From: Echria macrotheca
Lineage: Eukaryota > Ascomycota > Sordariomycetes > Sordariales > Schizotheciaceae
Length of the DNA: 64,000 nucleotides
Direction: 5' to 3'
NCBI GenBank assembly: GCA_030411725.1
Contig: MU839829.1
Coordinates: forward strand, 186,001 to 250,000
In this document: positions 22,622 to 34,112 of the stretch, piece after piece
Numbering within the stretch: the first letter of the stretch is position 1
How the letters are laid out: each line of letters begins with the position of its first letter
Position numbers and translations under genes: made by a program
The notes under the pieces: model-generated
Told to the model about the DNA's origin: nothing
Database searches by the model: none
What the model saw: the letters and a program-made list of their open reading frames with translations, nothing else

Positions 22622-22988
22622 CGCGTTGATGGGTGATTTTTTGTGTTGTAACGAGTTTTTGAGACACCAGTTCGAGGTGAGAATTACTGAGATTTGCAGA
22701 AATCAGAGACGGGCGCACTGGAGTGAGCCACCAGATACCTATATACCCGGCTTGGGGCACAGCTCCTGATGAAAGGTATTGTGTAGACCAAGACTTGGCC
22801 TCACAATGGCTTTCTTCGATCCGACATTGTTCTGTCGAGGCCGAAAATAGCGTCCATTAACAGTGAAAGGAAACAAAGGCATCTCTCCCCTCTGAACCCC
22901 TGAAAGCCTTGTCCCTTGTTCCAGAATACCTACCTACCGAATCCACCTATCGTGATGATGCCGAATATCATACCAACTGATATGAGTC
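22622..22988. other. Intergenic, tandem minus-strand genes
   Basis: The 367 bp between the pseudokinase start and the SDR stop contains the pseudokinase promoter and the SDR 3' UTR. No gene is seen. Confidence 0.6.
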
Positions 22989-23985
22989 TTACCCAGGAAC
23001 CTGCCCAAGCACGCCCCCATCAACAGCAACAATCTCCCCATTGACATAGCGGTTCCTGGCCAGAAACAAACAAGCCATGGCCATCTCCTCATCACTCCCT
23101 GCCCTTCCCGCCGGCACCGCATGTCCCTTCCCCATCACCTTGTCATCCGCCATCTGGCTCTTATTCCGCTCATCGCTCTCTCCGGTAGTCATCTCGCTCG
23201 GGAAATACCCAGGCGCGATCGAATTCACCCGCACCCCCGTCTTCGCAAACTCGGTGCTCATCAGCTTGGTGAGATGGACCGCCGCCCCCTTGGCCGCGTT
23301 GTACGAGAAATGGCCCTGGGCGTAGCGCATGATTCCGCTCATCGAGGATATAACAATTACATTGCCCGCTTCGTGACCCTGGGAAGCAGCGGCTTGGAGC
23401 AGAGGAAGAAATGCAACCGTGGTGAAGTACACGGCCGTCACGTTGGTGTTGAACACGTCGCTCCACGCGGCCGGGGATTCCTTCTCCCAGAGCTGGGCCC
23501 GGAGTTCGTTTGCATCTGCCGAGTCGGGGTTTGCTTTGGGGCCCGAGATGCCGGCGTTGCAGATGAGCAGGTCGAGGTGGGTTTCCTTGGTGGAGAGGTC
23601 GGCTCGGAGCGACTCGAGGCCTTCCTTCGAGGTAACGTCGCAGGGGCCGATTCTAATATCATTGTTAATCTTGGGCTGGCGATGAGTATTCCGTAGAGAA
23701 GTCGGTATACATACGGTATGATTCTCCCGGGTCCGTCAGGCGAGTGAGCTTCTGCTGCCGTCTCGAGAACATCGATGCGGCGGCTGGTGATGTAAACCTT
23801 GGCGCCTGATTTAAAACCGTTAACAGGGCTCGCGGACACAAGAGCCTCTACATGCCATTCGCCGCCAGGGCCTGCGCACACATGAGGCCGATGCCGGTCC
23901 CTCCGCCGGTGATGAGACACACCGAGCCGGCGACGGAAAAGAGCTTCTCAGCCTTGAGCTGGTGTGTTGCGAGGTTTTGGGCCAT
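22989..23985 (-). CDS. Short-chain dehydrogenase/reductase (294 aa, 3 exons)
   Basis: Minus-strand exons are 23985-23856, 23805-23715 and 23652-22989. Classical SDR motifs are all present: TGGGTGIG cofactor loop (residues 26-33), CDVTS, NAG (106-108), ISSMSG with the catalytic Ser, YNAAK (Tyr191, Lys195), then IAPGYFPSEM and a VDGG C-terminus. It should be an NAD(P)(H)-dependent cytosolic oxidoreductase; substrate unknown. The first intron appears to be of the rare GC-AG class: only a GCATGT donor at 23855 keeps frame and gives the conserved NGAKVYITSRR strand. The second intron is GTATGT...TTAG. The neighbouring genes do not suggest a pathway. Confidence 0.9.
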
Positions 23986-24395
23986 GGACAAAGACTTGAA
24001 TCGAGTATACAGGGTCTTTGTTGTTGAAAGAAGAAGCACAAGGTTGTCACACAAAGGAACTTACGAGTCCCCTAAATTTCGTCATTTCATCCCAGCAGGT
24101 GCGGAAAGACGTCATCCTGCGGTGATGAGACCCCCCGCAAGGCTGACCGTGTTGACGCGGCTGACAACCCAGCCGCCCCTTGCGGCGAGTCCACAGAAGC
24201 ACCGACATAACGGCCACGATAGTGCCTGGTTCCATTACCACAGGCAGAAGTAGAGTACAGGCGAAATCTATAGCTCATCTATGCATTAAGATTATACTAT
24301 CCACACATGCAGACATACCACGCAACGCCCTGCCTCCCCCACAGCATAGCATCATCGTATTCATATCGTCGTCGCCATCATGTCTAGTAACATCT
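23986..24395. other. Intergenic, no gene recognised
   Basis: This is the 410-bp SDR promoter and the 3' region of the membrane-protein gene. No coding feature seen. Confidence 0.55.
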
Positions 24396-26384
24396 TCACT
24401 CGTCCTCGTCAATCATCTCCTTAAACTTGCCCATGCTGCTCCCGCTCCGGCGCTCCGGCTGCATGTATATCCTCCTCGCCTTGCTCCTGGCCGCACTCGC
24501 GCTCTCGCTCATCTCCGTCTCCTTCCCAAAACTCGACTCCCCCACCGAGATCTCCCGACCCAGCGCGCCGCCGCCGACATAGCCCCCGTGATAAAACGAC
24601 CCGCCTACCACCGCGCCCACGTCGTCGAGCCGCGTCGCCGGCGCGCCCAGAATCTTCCATCTCTCGTCGAACCAGCCGGCCGACTGGCGTCTTCGTATGC
24701 GCCGGACGGCCTCGCGCAAACAGCGCGTAACGACACGCAAGAACACAAAAGCACCCAGAAAGAAGGCGACCAGCTCCGCCATCGACGTCATGGCGCGCTG
24801 ACGCATCTGCATGTGGTTCAGTCGGATCGTCATTTCCACCACGGCCGCCGTATGCGCTACTGGCAGCACAAGCAGGTACTCCCACCGTAACCGGGGCAGC
24901 AGAGACCCAAGCCGAGGTGTTCTGCCGTGCACCATCTGTCCACCACGAATCCCGGATACTGTCCCCGCCGCCGTCGTCCCTGGGTTCCCCGCAGCGGCAG
25001 CCTCCTTAAGAAGGAAGTCATAATAACTGCTCCCCAGCGTATCCCGCGCCGCTGCCGACGATGGTTGCGCGAATTCATCCATCTCGTAAAGCTCGCTGGC
25101 TCGCGAGAACCGTGTCATGGTAGCCGGGCTGGCCACCTCCGTTTCCTTCCCCTTCTCCGCGTCGTACGGCACCGTTCGTAAGTCCGTCGCTGCGGGACCC
25201 GTCTTGGGGCCAAGCGCAGTCGGCGGCGGTCGACGGGCAGGACTGCCCAACCACCAGTTCGTAGCTCCCAGGCCAAGCAGGGCGAGACCGAAAAGGAGCG
25301 CAGGCATACCGACCACAGCAAGCCAGATGCATGCGAGAACCTTGAGGCCCGTCATGGCGCCGCGGCTGTACGCGCTGACCGGGACAAAGATAAAAATGAG
25401 TCGCACATCGCAGCCATGGGTGGCGCCGTGGTTAACACCGCGGAACAGCAGCCAGACCATAAAGACGACAAAGCCGCTGTAGAGAAGAAGTCCAAGCCCA
25501 CAGCTGATTAGCCCCATAGCCACCGTGTGGCGTCCCACGGACCGGAAAAGGTGCCACGGGGAACGGCGCTGGTCCGGAGATCGGGATCCCTCCTTGGCGA
25601 TGCGGCCCAGCGCCTGCGTGGTGACCTGGGCTTGGTCGAACGGGATGTGCGACCGCCGGAGGGCCTCGGTATGGGTATCGCGGAAGGACTCGACCTGTTT
25701 GTTATCGACCATCATCCGGGCGGCGATATCCCGGATGCGGCCGTCGGCGTAGAGATCAATGATGTAGCTGGCGGCATCCGTTGCCGCCGGCATCGAGCGG
25801 ACCGACGTGAAGGCGGCGACATAATCCTGCAGGGCTCTCTCCAGCACGTCCTGCTTGTTGCTGATACTCCTCCACAGGGCACCAGAGCAGTCGGTCTGCT
25901 CAGCCGTTCCCAGCACCCTGAGCACCTCGATGTAGCGAGTGTCCCATTCCGCTTCCTGATCGCTGACCATCCTCCCCCCTTCCCTTTCCAGGTTCTGCTG
26001 CACCTGCTTGACGTCGGCGACGCCGCCGGGGCTGTCTCGAAGCGCCCCTTGGACAACAGACCATGCGAGAAACACGACTGACCAGAAAACCAAACCAAAA
26101 ACGATTGCCCAGTCCAGCACTACCAGACCACCCCCGGTGGCGTTGAGCGAGAGGACGACGAGGTTGGCGGCAGCGAGCGGCACAAACGAGAGGAACCAGA
26201 GTTTCTGGTCCTGGCTGTGGAGAAACAAGACGGAAAGGAGAGCGGCTACATATTGCAGGTAGTAGCTGGTCCGGATCCCGACACCGTAGAGACTGGAATC
26301 ACCGACGACGAGACACGGGAGCTGCTCGCTGCTGACGAAACTGGTGCCGGCGGGGTTGGAGAGCGATGACTGCGAGCTCCCCAT
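24396..26384 (-). CDS. Polytopic membrane protein of unknown function (662 aa)
   Basis: A single exon; the frame is open a little further upstream, but the first well-placed ATG (26384) gives an N-terminus MGSSQSS, a good N-myristoylation consensus (Gly2, Ser6). About seven or eight hydrophobic segments are visible: three near residues 45-120, a cytosolic-looking hydrophilic stretch of ~150 residues, two to four in the middle (TVAMGLISCGLGLLLY, VRLIFIFVPV, IWLAVVGMPALLFGLALLGLG), then a long polar loop and two more near the C-terminus, followed by a Ser/Arg-rich tail. No enzyme motif or transporter signature was recognised. It resembles fungal 'integral membrane protein' families of unknown role. 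Confidence 0.8.
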   Translation of the reverse strand: MGSSQSSLSNPAGTSFVSSEQLPCLVVGDSSLYGVGIRTSYYLQYVAALLSVLFLHSQDQKLWFLSFVPLAAANLVVLSLNATGGGLVVLDWAIVFGLVFWSVVFLAWSVVQGALRDSPGGVADVKQVQQNLEREGGRMVSDQEAEWDTRYIEVLRVLGTAEQTDCSGALWRSISNKQDVLERALQDYVAAFTSVRSMPAATDAASYIIDLYADGRIRDIAARMMVDNKQVESFRDTHTEALRRSHIPFDQAQVTTQALGRIAKEGSRSPDQRRSPWHLFRSVGRHTVAMGLISCGLGLLLYSGFVVFMVWLLFRGVNHGATHGCDVRLIFIFVPVSAYSRGAMTGLKVLACIWLAVVGMPALLFGLALLGLGATNWWLGSPARRPPPTALGPKTGPAATDLRTVPYDAEKGKETEVASPATMTRFSRASELYEMDEFAQPSSAAARDTLGSSYYDFLLKEAAAAGNPGTTAAGTVSGIRGGQMVHGRTPRLGSLLPRLRWEYLLVLPVAHTAAVVEMTIRLNHMQMRQRAMTSMAELVAFFLGAFVFLRVVTRCLREAVRRIRRRQSAGWFDERWKILGAPATRLDDVGAVVGGSFYHGGYVGGGALGREISVGESSFGKETEMSESASAARSKARRIYMQPERRSGSSMGKFKEMIDEDE

Positions 26385-28816
26385 CGCGACGTGAGCGTGT
26401 GCGGAAGCGAACGACTGTGAGACCTCCACGACCAACCTGCCATACCTTGTTGTTTAGGGAAACCGACGGGAGGAAGGTCGACGCTCTCTCGGAGGAAGAG
26501 GATGAAGGGCAAGCAAGCTTTCGGGCACTGCACCGACCGGTCTTGGGAGAGTCCGGGTGCTATTGGTCTGCCCTGTCTGCCTGTCTTGTCAGATCAGGGC
26601 CGACTGGGGCGCCGAGAGGGGAGTGCCACTGGGCCAACCAGCCACCTGGCAGCGGACCTTCTCGTGTCGGCAGCAGGCAGAGCCGTTGAGACCAGCACTT
26701 GGAAGCCATCTGCGATCTGATCCCGGACAGCAGCGACAGCGAGCCTGCAGCGTCGGTCCAAGCGAAGCCGAGCTGGTTGGGTCTGCGGAGTGACGAGATG
26801 CGGGCCCCGCGCCGAGCAGCACGCTCCGCCGACGGCTTTTGGTTGGGCCCCGGAGTCAGTTGGGGGAAGCCCCCAGCCGTGGGCGCGCTCGAGAGGCGGG
26901 ACAGGCTGCGAAAAGCCTGCGAAGCACCGCGAAGAGCCCCCCGACGTAGCATTCCCGTTGCGAGTGGCGCCGGACGGTGCAGCTCGACAGAGGCCAATTG
27001 CAACCTCGCCAGCACGCTCCCCTTCGGGTGGCCTGCTGCCAGCTCGCGTGCCCCAAAGCGGCGTCGACAATGGCGGCGGGATTGTGTCTCTTGCAGAAAG
27101 CGGCACGATCTCGCGCGGGGCTTTCCGTTCTGGGCTGCAGGAACACCACGCCAGGCCTGATTTGGGGCCATGTTGGTGTGTGATGCTGGGCGGCCACTTC
27201 ACCGCCCCGCCACCCATTGCCAGCCGGATCCCATGTGTGTGCCCAAAAGCGACCGTCCAACAGGGCAGCCGCATCGTGCCCAGGAATCCGGAATGTCTGA
27301 GCAGCATCTGATGGTGAACCAACAAAGTCGACTCCATGTCTCAACTCCGCCAGTCGAAGATCAGACCAAGGATGCCTGTCTCACTGTTGAAGAAAGACAG
27401 GTTCGCAGACTGAGATCGACACTCGTCGATCCAGAAGCAATGAATGACGGAAAGTGCTCGCGAACCCCGCTCGGCATCTTGGCCAGCGGCCAGTGGCCAG
27501 CTTGGCCTCCAATGCGCTAGAGACTTGAGTCGGCGACGACGGGCAAAAGAAACAGGCCCGGGGGCTCAAAAACCGATGTCGCCGACGCGAAGGACAGCTG
27601 CAGTAGATAGTTAACTTACCGCACTGCGGGCGACGCAAATACGACGAGATTTGTGGAGGGCCGAGAGAAACTGAGAGTCCCGACAGATAAGCGTGATAAG
27701 CCAAGCTGACAGCAAAGAACCTGGGACGGCAAAATCCGTCCTCGAAAGATTGCTTGACCTCCAGCGTCGTGTCCGGGTTCGGTTCGTTCACCTCGTGAGG
27801 TTTGGTTCTTCATGCTGTCAGGTGAAGATCACCGAGTCGGTCGATCGGCACCTGTTTATCGCGGCTATGTATGTGTATGTGCTCTGCTGCCACGGCGTAA
27901 AAACGTTTCGTTTCACCCCGTTTCGTGTGTGTGAACGCGGCTGTCAGCACCTTTTGCGGGGCGGCCCGGCCTCAGAAACAGACATGCTGCGACGAAACAA
28001 GAAACCAAAGAACTGGTCGTGCATTCGACTTCGCAGAAGGCCATGGCAAAGATGGATTATCCATGAGTGCATTTCACTGACCGAAATGATGGCGGAGCAT
28101 TGTTTAAATCGATAACGAGGCCGCCTGGGAATCCGCTGTGAGATTGTTTGCTTCAATCCAGGCGCAAATTGCAGATTTTCTGTTCCTGAAAATCCCCGCA
28201 GCCCAGGATCGGCTATCCCCAAATTAGGTTGGCGGATGCCAAGAAAAGTTAAATGCTCCTTCAATCTGGCCAATCACAGCGGGCCTAGATATCAGGAGCA
28301 GGGGCTGGAAACACGCTTCGTCTCAGGAACAGGTCCGCTCCCCGGAAAACTGGCTCGTGCGGCACTGGAATTGCCCGTCTTGGGGCCGTGGTCAACGGCC
28401 TCGCTGCGCCCCTTTTCCGCTTTCCCGTCGTCTCCCATCCCATCTTGCCGCATCCGCGTCTTCCTCCCCTCGAGACGACTTCGAGTCAGCGCCAAAGCTC
28501 GACGAGTCCTCGACCACACTCCTTTACCCCCCGACGTCGCTCATTTTTCGTCGTGATTTTGCCTCACCGACCCTTCATTCCATTCTCTTTGGCAGCGTCA
28601 ATTGATCTTGATTGCTGCGCTTTTCCGAGCTCTTCTACAGCCAGCTTCGCGAGCTCGAAGCGCCGACATTCCTTCGCATCACTTCTGCAGATGAGGTCGA
28701 CGCGCAGTTTTATTTAGCATCGACTTGCTGTGCCCCGCCTCGCGCATCCACTGTTTCCACAGACCACCATTCTCAGGACTCTCGACACATCGAGACCCCG
28801 CGACGAACAACTCACC
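26385..28816. other. Long intergenic region with uninformative overlapping frames
   Basis: About 2.4 kb between divergent genes. From 26560 to 27340 both strands have several overlapping frames of 150-250 codons because the sequence is GC-rich and poor in stops; none shows a domain or a start that stands out, so I call no gene. The part near 28300-28800 is TC-rich and looks like the leader of the GH16 gene. Confidence 0.4.
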
Positions 28817-30587
28817 ATGTTCCTCCCGTCATTGTCGACCGCGGCATTGCTGGCGGCCGCAGCGCTGTTCCAGAATGCCGCCGCCCAAGTCACGACCGAT
28901 TGCTTCCCCATGAACAAGACATGCCCGGCGGACCCCGCCCTGGGCATGGATGTGGGCTTCAACTTCAACCAGACCCCCAAAGCCGGCACCTGGGATACGA
29001 CCGTCGGCCCCGTCACGTACAGCAACGACGGTGCTGCCTTTACGATCAAGAAGCAAGGCGATTCGCCCACTCTCCGCACCAAGTTCTACTTCTTCTGGGG
29101 ACGTACCGAGATCTGGATGAAGGCGTCGCCCGGCGTCGGTGTTATTAGCTCCGTCATGTTCCTCAGCGACAACCTCGACGAGATCGACTGGGAGTTCAAG
29201 GGCGGCAATACCAGCTCGGTGTTCAGCAACTACTTCGGCAAGGGAGAGCCCGACTTCCATAACGGCGCCGAGCACAAGGTTCCGGGCGCCATGGACGATT
29301 ACCACAACTACACGACCATGTGGACCCAGGATGCCTTGGACTTTTATATTGATGGCAGCAAAGTCCGCACCCTGCTGCCCAAGGACGCCAACAACAGCTA
29401 CTACTATCCGCAGACCCCCATGCGCCTTTCCCTCGGCATCTGGGCCGGAGGAGACCCCACGCTTCCCCCGGGCACGCGCGAATGGGCCGGTGGTGACACA
29501 GACTACTCCAAGGGTCCTTTCAGCATGTTTGTCAAGAGCGTCTCGATCCATGACTTCAGCTCCGGTAAGGAATACGTGTACGGCGATAAGACTGGGTCTT
29601 GGCAGAGTATTAAGGTCGTTGCGTAAGTTTTTCGGTCTGCTGTGTTGCCATGCGCTAACTAACTCTTGCAGCGGAAACTCGACTGCAAAGGACGCCATCA
29701 CCGCCCCGCCTGAGGTTCCGGAACCTAGTGTATCAGAGAAGTTCAACGCTCTGCCTCCGACCGCCAAGACAGCCATCTACGCCAGTGCCGCCGGCGTTGG
29801 TGCCGTCATCCTCGCATTCGCTCTGTTCTACTGCATCCGTCAACGCCGTCGTGGCGCCCGCGAAGCCAAGATCGCCGAGGCCAAGGCCGAGCAAGAGCGT
29901 CTGGAGCTCGAGCGCTTCAAGAAGGCCGGCGTAGACCCCGACAGCTTTGTGGACTCCGCAACCGAGTACAATGCCAAGGACATGCGTCAGGGCGGTATGA
30001 GCGACGCCAACAGCTACAGTGTGCCTGTGTCCCCGAACGATGGCATGAACGAGAAGTGGGAGAAGGCGGCGGCCATCGGTGCTGGCGGTGCGGCTGGTGC
30101 TGCGGCGGCAGGTGCCATGCGGAGCCCAATGCCGCTGTTGAGGGACGGGGCACAATCGCCACGAGTCACGAGCCCGAGCACCCCAGCCAGCGGTTTCAAT
30201 ACTCCGTATACCGACCGTTCGACCAACGCCCGCTCCCCAGGCCCTACCATCCCCAATATCGGCGCCGTTCCTCCGCCAATGGGTGCTGCGGCCAACCCGG
30301 CCATGCGCAGCTTCTCGACGCCTAACCCCAACATGCGTGCTTCTCCCGGACCCCAGCAGCCCGGCTTTGGGGGTGCGCGAACCAACAGCCCGGCTCCTAT
30401 GGTCCCTATGGCCACGCCGCAGCCGCAGAGGAGTTTCACCAGCGGTGGATATGGCCAGAGCATACACCAGAGCTATGGTCAGAGCCCAAATCAAGGCTAC
30501 GGCAATCAGGGCTATGGGAACCAGGGGCAGCCCGGTGGGCAACCCGGCCAAGGCTACTGGGGGAACGGTAACGGTGGATACCGGTGA
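28817..30587 (+). CDS. Crh-type GH16 chitin-glucan transglycosylase with transmembrane anchor (573 aa)
   Basis: Exons are 28817-29622 and 29672-30587 (49-bp intron, GTAAGT...GCTAACTAAC...TTGCAG). A signal peptide (MFLPSLSTAALLAAAALFQNAAA) leads into a GH16 domain (~residues 25-265) with the catalytic DEIDWEF motif, the two acidic residues serving as nucleophile and acid/base. The pattern fits fungal Crh proteins, which link chitin to beta-1,6/1,3-glucan in the wall. Unlike Crh1/Crh2, which end in a GPI signal, this one continues into a single membrane span (AIYASAAGVGAVILAFALFY), a basic stop-transfer CIRQRRR, a short Glu/Lys-rich helix and a ~200-residue Pro/Ser- then Gly/Gln/Tyr-rich cytoplasmic tail. 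So the enzyme is predicted to be a type I plasma-membrane protein. Confidence 0.92.
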
Positions 30588-31503
30588 TAGGCGGGCTGTA
30601 TGGTTGCTATTTCGTTGGAATTTTACGACATGACACTGGACGTGACGATCGTGGACTTTTTATTAGAGCGGATTGTGATAGATGGACTGTATAGGTTGGA
30701 CTGTATAGTATTTTGGATTTCTTGAGACGGCCATCCGAAGGGACCGAGCTGGGCTTGCCAGTCGATGGTCGCCTCGGTGGATTAATATACCCGTGTTTGA
30801 ATGACAGCTACGGGTGACGAATGAGGCTGTGATTTTCAGTGCATGTGAATATTTCCAGCTCCAACACGACTGTGTGGCCTTTTCTCGGCGTCAGATTCGG
30901 TAATCCCTTGTCAAGGTATCAAAGGACTCAACGCTGGCAGCTTTGTGCCATAAACCTACACAACTCGTGGATGAACATTACGCTGAATCACCAGCCTGTT
31001 GCGGCTGTGCCGTTGAAACTAAACATATTGGTAGTTTCTGATGAACTTAGACTGGCCATTGTTTCTTGGGGTGAGCTGCAGTAACTCGATGTGACAGAGA
31101 CAGCTGGTTGCTCCACGTAAAAAAGAGACGCAATTCTCATCCAATCACAGATACAAGTGAAACCATAGCTGTAAGTGATATGAGGCATGATTCAGTTTCA
31201 ATCATACAATGGCAAACAAGTAGCTGGCTCGCTATACCCAAAGCCCAGCTGTTCATGTATGCATCAGCCGTGATTACCAACGGGCTTGATATAAATGCTT
31301 AGTTTGTCTCCTCAGCATTGAATGGGTATTTAGACTCGACATCCCGGTCCCTCCAGTCCTCTGATTTCCATCAACGCCGAGCTTCACCAGTGCCAGTGTG
31401 TGAGAACTTCCAGCGCCTTATTGATTCCATACTCGGCGGTCCGCGATACTCGGCCACACAACCATAATTCCACATGGTAAAATTTCTTTTTCAAACCGCA
31501 ACC
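30588..31503. other. Intergenic, no gene recognised
   Basis: AT-richer region between two plus-strand genes; only short frames. It holds the GH16 3' UTR and the promoter of the next gene. Confidence 0.5.
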
Positions 31504-33038
31504 ATGAGCCAAACTAGCAATCGTCCTCCTGATGAATCCATCACCATTCCGTCGAGGGGTATGTCCAGAAATACATCCACGCTTCTTCTCAAGCTGACCA
31601 CATCGCAGCAAGCTCCGCGTCTCTCTTCTCTTCCGAGCCCAGTTCTCCTGGTCGTCCTCGTCTGACACGCGACAACTCACCTCCAAGGCAAGCAAGGTGG
31701 CGCTCAGCAAGGGGACTCCCACAACGTCCATCTGCTTCCGCCCCTCCGACGGCAAACCGGTGGTATTTCAGACCTGCCAGGGCCTTACATCTACGACCGA
31801 CTCATCCTCGCGCTGAGGGATTTCGCGGAATGGCTAGCACCGGAAATTCGCCCGCCACGATGCCTCTTTGGCAAGGCTACGACTCTCAAGGACCTCATGT
31901 CGCCCAGCGGCGTGGTTATCCTGACCGAGGATTTGCTTATCATGACTATGGTCACCGGGGCCATGTCTACATCGATCGGAATCAGACAGGCTACGCCTAC
32001 CAGAACCAGACATTCCAGGGCCAGCAGCCCATGCATCACAGCGAAGGAGGTTTCTACCAGGGTTGGTATCGGGAACCTCGCCACGTTCCTGTCGTCAAGA
32101 GTGGCGAGGGCCATACCTATCCTTGGGAGGATATCCAGCAACACGCCCAGGACCAAGTCGACCAGCAGGGCGTTTATAGCCCCAACTACCACCCCTTCTT
32201 CCACCCCTCGGGCGGATACATCCAGCCTTACCACGGTCAAGTCCAACCGGCCTACATCAACAACCCTCCCTACGGGCCTTTCCCTCAACATTCCCTCAAC
32301 GACAATGTCTACCACCCGGGCTATCCCCAGCCCCAGCAGTATCACCTCCCAGCCCCGATGTACCACCCCATCCAGCAGCATCCCGGTATCTACCAGAACT
32401 ACATGTATTGGAATACCCCTGGGCAGTACATCATCCACCCGACCCACACCCATCAGATCCGTACAGACTACCTGAGACCCACCCCCAAGGTCGAAATAGT
32501 CACCGACGACCAGCGCACCCCTGAGACGCACACCCCCACGACAACGACCCAGCCCCAGAATCACGTCAAAGCAGACCACCACCCCGTCACGAATAAAACC
32601 ACAACCACGACAACAACAGCAAAGGAGGAGAAGAAGGAGAACCAAAAGAAAAAAGAAGAAGCCCTCCGCGCCCAAATAGACAGAACGAATAATACCATCC
32701 TCGACCTAAACGCCGAGCTCCACGCGCTCGAGGCGGTGGTAGACTTCCACGCCTCCCATATCAGGTTGATCAAGGAACGGATCTCCGAATTGGAGGGGCA
32801 GAGGGGTGGGTTTGTTTCGCTTCTTTCTCGGTGTCTTGCTTCTTATTCTTCTTCTTCTTCTTCTGGGTCTTCTTCTTCTTCTGATGAGGATGGGGAGGGT
32901 GGGGGGGCTGGTTTGGGTGAGGGTGTGGGTGTGGGTGAGAAGGGAAAGACGGACTGGACGAAGGAAACGGGACGGATTCCTGCTGGGCTGAAGCAGGTCT
33001 GGCGGTCTAGGGTTGGCTCTTCGTGCGAGGACGGCTAG
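31504..33038 (+). CDS. Low-complexity Tyr/Gln/His/Pro-rich protein with C-terminal coiled coil (494 aa, 2 exons)
   Basis: Exon 1 is 31504-31558 and exon 2 is 31609-33038; the 50-bp intron (GTATGT...GCTGAC...CGCAG) connects a short first exon to a frame that is open through 31830, where an ATG would otherwise look like the start. An in-frame ATG at 31474 is an alternative. The first ~110 residues are Ser/Arg/Pro-rich. Residues ~110-340 are rich in Tyr, Gln, His and Pro with YHPGYPQPQQ-type stretches and no globular pattern. A charged Lys/Glu segment then starts a ~70-residue coiled coil (LRAQIDRTNNTILDLNAEL and following heptads), followed by a poly-Ser/acidic run and a basic C-terminus. No family recognised. 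Probably a disordered nuclear or cytoplasmic scaffold; function unknown. Confidence 0.7.
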
Positions 33039-33314
33039 GACTAGGCGTTGCCTCTGATTTTGGGATTGCGTTGATTTTGTGTTGAGGGAGGGGAGGGAGG
33101 GAGGGGCCTGTGTTGATGGATAGTGAATAGGGCTGGGGCTGCCATGAAGAAAGATCAAGTTGTTTCGTAGAAGGGGTGGCCTGTAAACTATTGGGCCTTA
33201 GTTAGAAATACCGATGCCGCCTTCTAAATGTCGTTCTCGATTCCTTGTGTCTGCTCGTGCGTGTTTCTTTTTCCTTGTAGTTCCACCACATTTTCTCTAC
33301 GCATGAGATTCTAG

Positions 33315-33341
33315 TAGCTAACGCGTGGTACGCGTTAGCTA
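33315..33341. repeat. Perfect hairpin, 12-bp arms and 3-bp loop
   Basis: TAGCTAACGCGT, then GGT, then its exact reverse complement. Variants of the GCTAACG motif recur close by (33360-33370 and 33430), so it may be the terminus or core of a small decayed inverted-repeat element. Confidence 0.7.
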
Positions 33342-33860
33342 ATGCATACGACCTTCCAGCTAACGTATATGCGTTTGCATTTTAGGCTTGAAAGCTAATT
33401 GTTTATTAGTTCCTTGGGTCTGGTTGAGCGCTAACATGATATTTCTTCGCTATAGAACGATGACTTAAAGGCTATATCCCAAAGGTTTTATCCTGTTAGC
33501 GGACCTAGCCAGGCCTGTTCAGCAGCTCACTAGATCTGTAGTTAGACTTGGAACGTATGATTCTTGTTAATCTATGCGTCCGTAGCTAAAGTGTTAAAAC
33601 TGCACCTGATTCAGCGTGCCCCAAGAGAGAACTCTGAATGCCTTTACAATACGCCTCTGGGGGCACAAAAACGTAGGATACGTTTGATTGTTTAAAGAAA
33701 CGTCTCTACACGGACTGCAAAGACGTTGGTCGTTAAAGATGAAGGGTTTGAATCTGTTAATTCCGTGTCTTTTTAAACCCGAGGCTCAAACTGGCTCCCT
33801 CAAACTCGTTCCTAACCATTTGAGATCTCTCGCGCGGCGTTTGCTTGAAGCAACTCCAAA

Positions 33861-34112
33861 TCAGTGCCGCCCTGGGTAGGTATGCTCCGGAATCTGTGAA
33901 ACCAGTGCTTCAAGTTCCAGGATGCGGGCTTTAAGCTGGGAAGCGTGTGCCTTGGATGTTGCTTCACGTTTCTTCGAGAGCCGGAGCTCGGTCCATAGCA
34001 TGAAGGGGTACCTGAGCCGGGAATGGATCTCCGCATTCTGGGACTTGCATTGATTCAACTCTTTGTCATAATTGGTGAGGGTCGCCAGAAGCTCGTCTCT
34101 TTCGGCCTTCAA
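33861..34112 (-). CDS. Small coiled-coil frame, possible gene fragment
   Basis: Reads as a strongly charged coiled coil: EFATLKAERDELLATL, then LNQCKSQNAEIHSRL, then SKKREATSKAHASQLKARILELEALVSQI, ending HTYPGRH. The same frame is open upstream to about 34166 (IKRCGEKEKEF) before a stop, which suggests an upstream exon that I could not place, or a broken remnant. Heptad spacing is better than expected by chance, but no family was recognised. Confidence 0.3.
   Translation of the reverse strand: MKAERDELLATLTNYDKELNQCKSQNAEIHSRLRYPFMLWTELRLSKKREATSKAHASQLKARILELEALVSQIPEHTYPGRH

Noticed and set aside
11339..24000. A secondary-metabolite or catabolic cluster (ABC transporter, MFS, SDR, later GMC, cupin)
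   Set aside because: No backbone synthase and no pathway-specific regulator next to them; the oxidoreductases are separated by housekeeping and unrelated genes.
26594..27337. 247-codon minus-strand frame and several partners on both strands
   Set aside because: Multiple overlapping frames of similar length, none protein-like, in the divergent promoter region.
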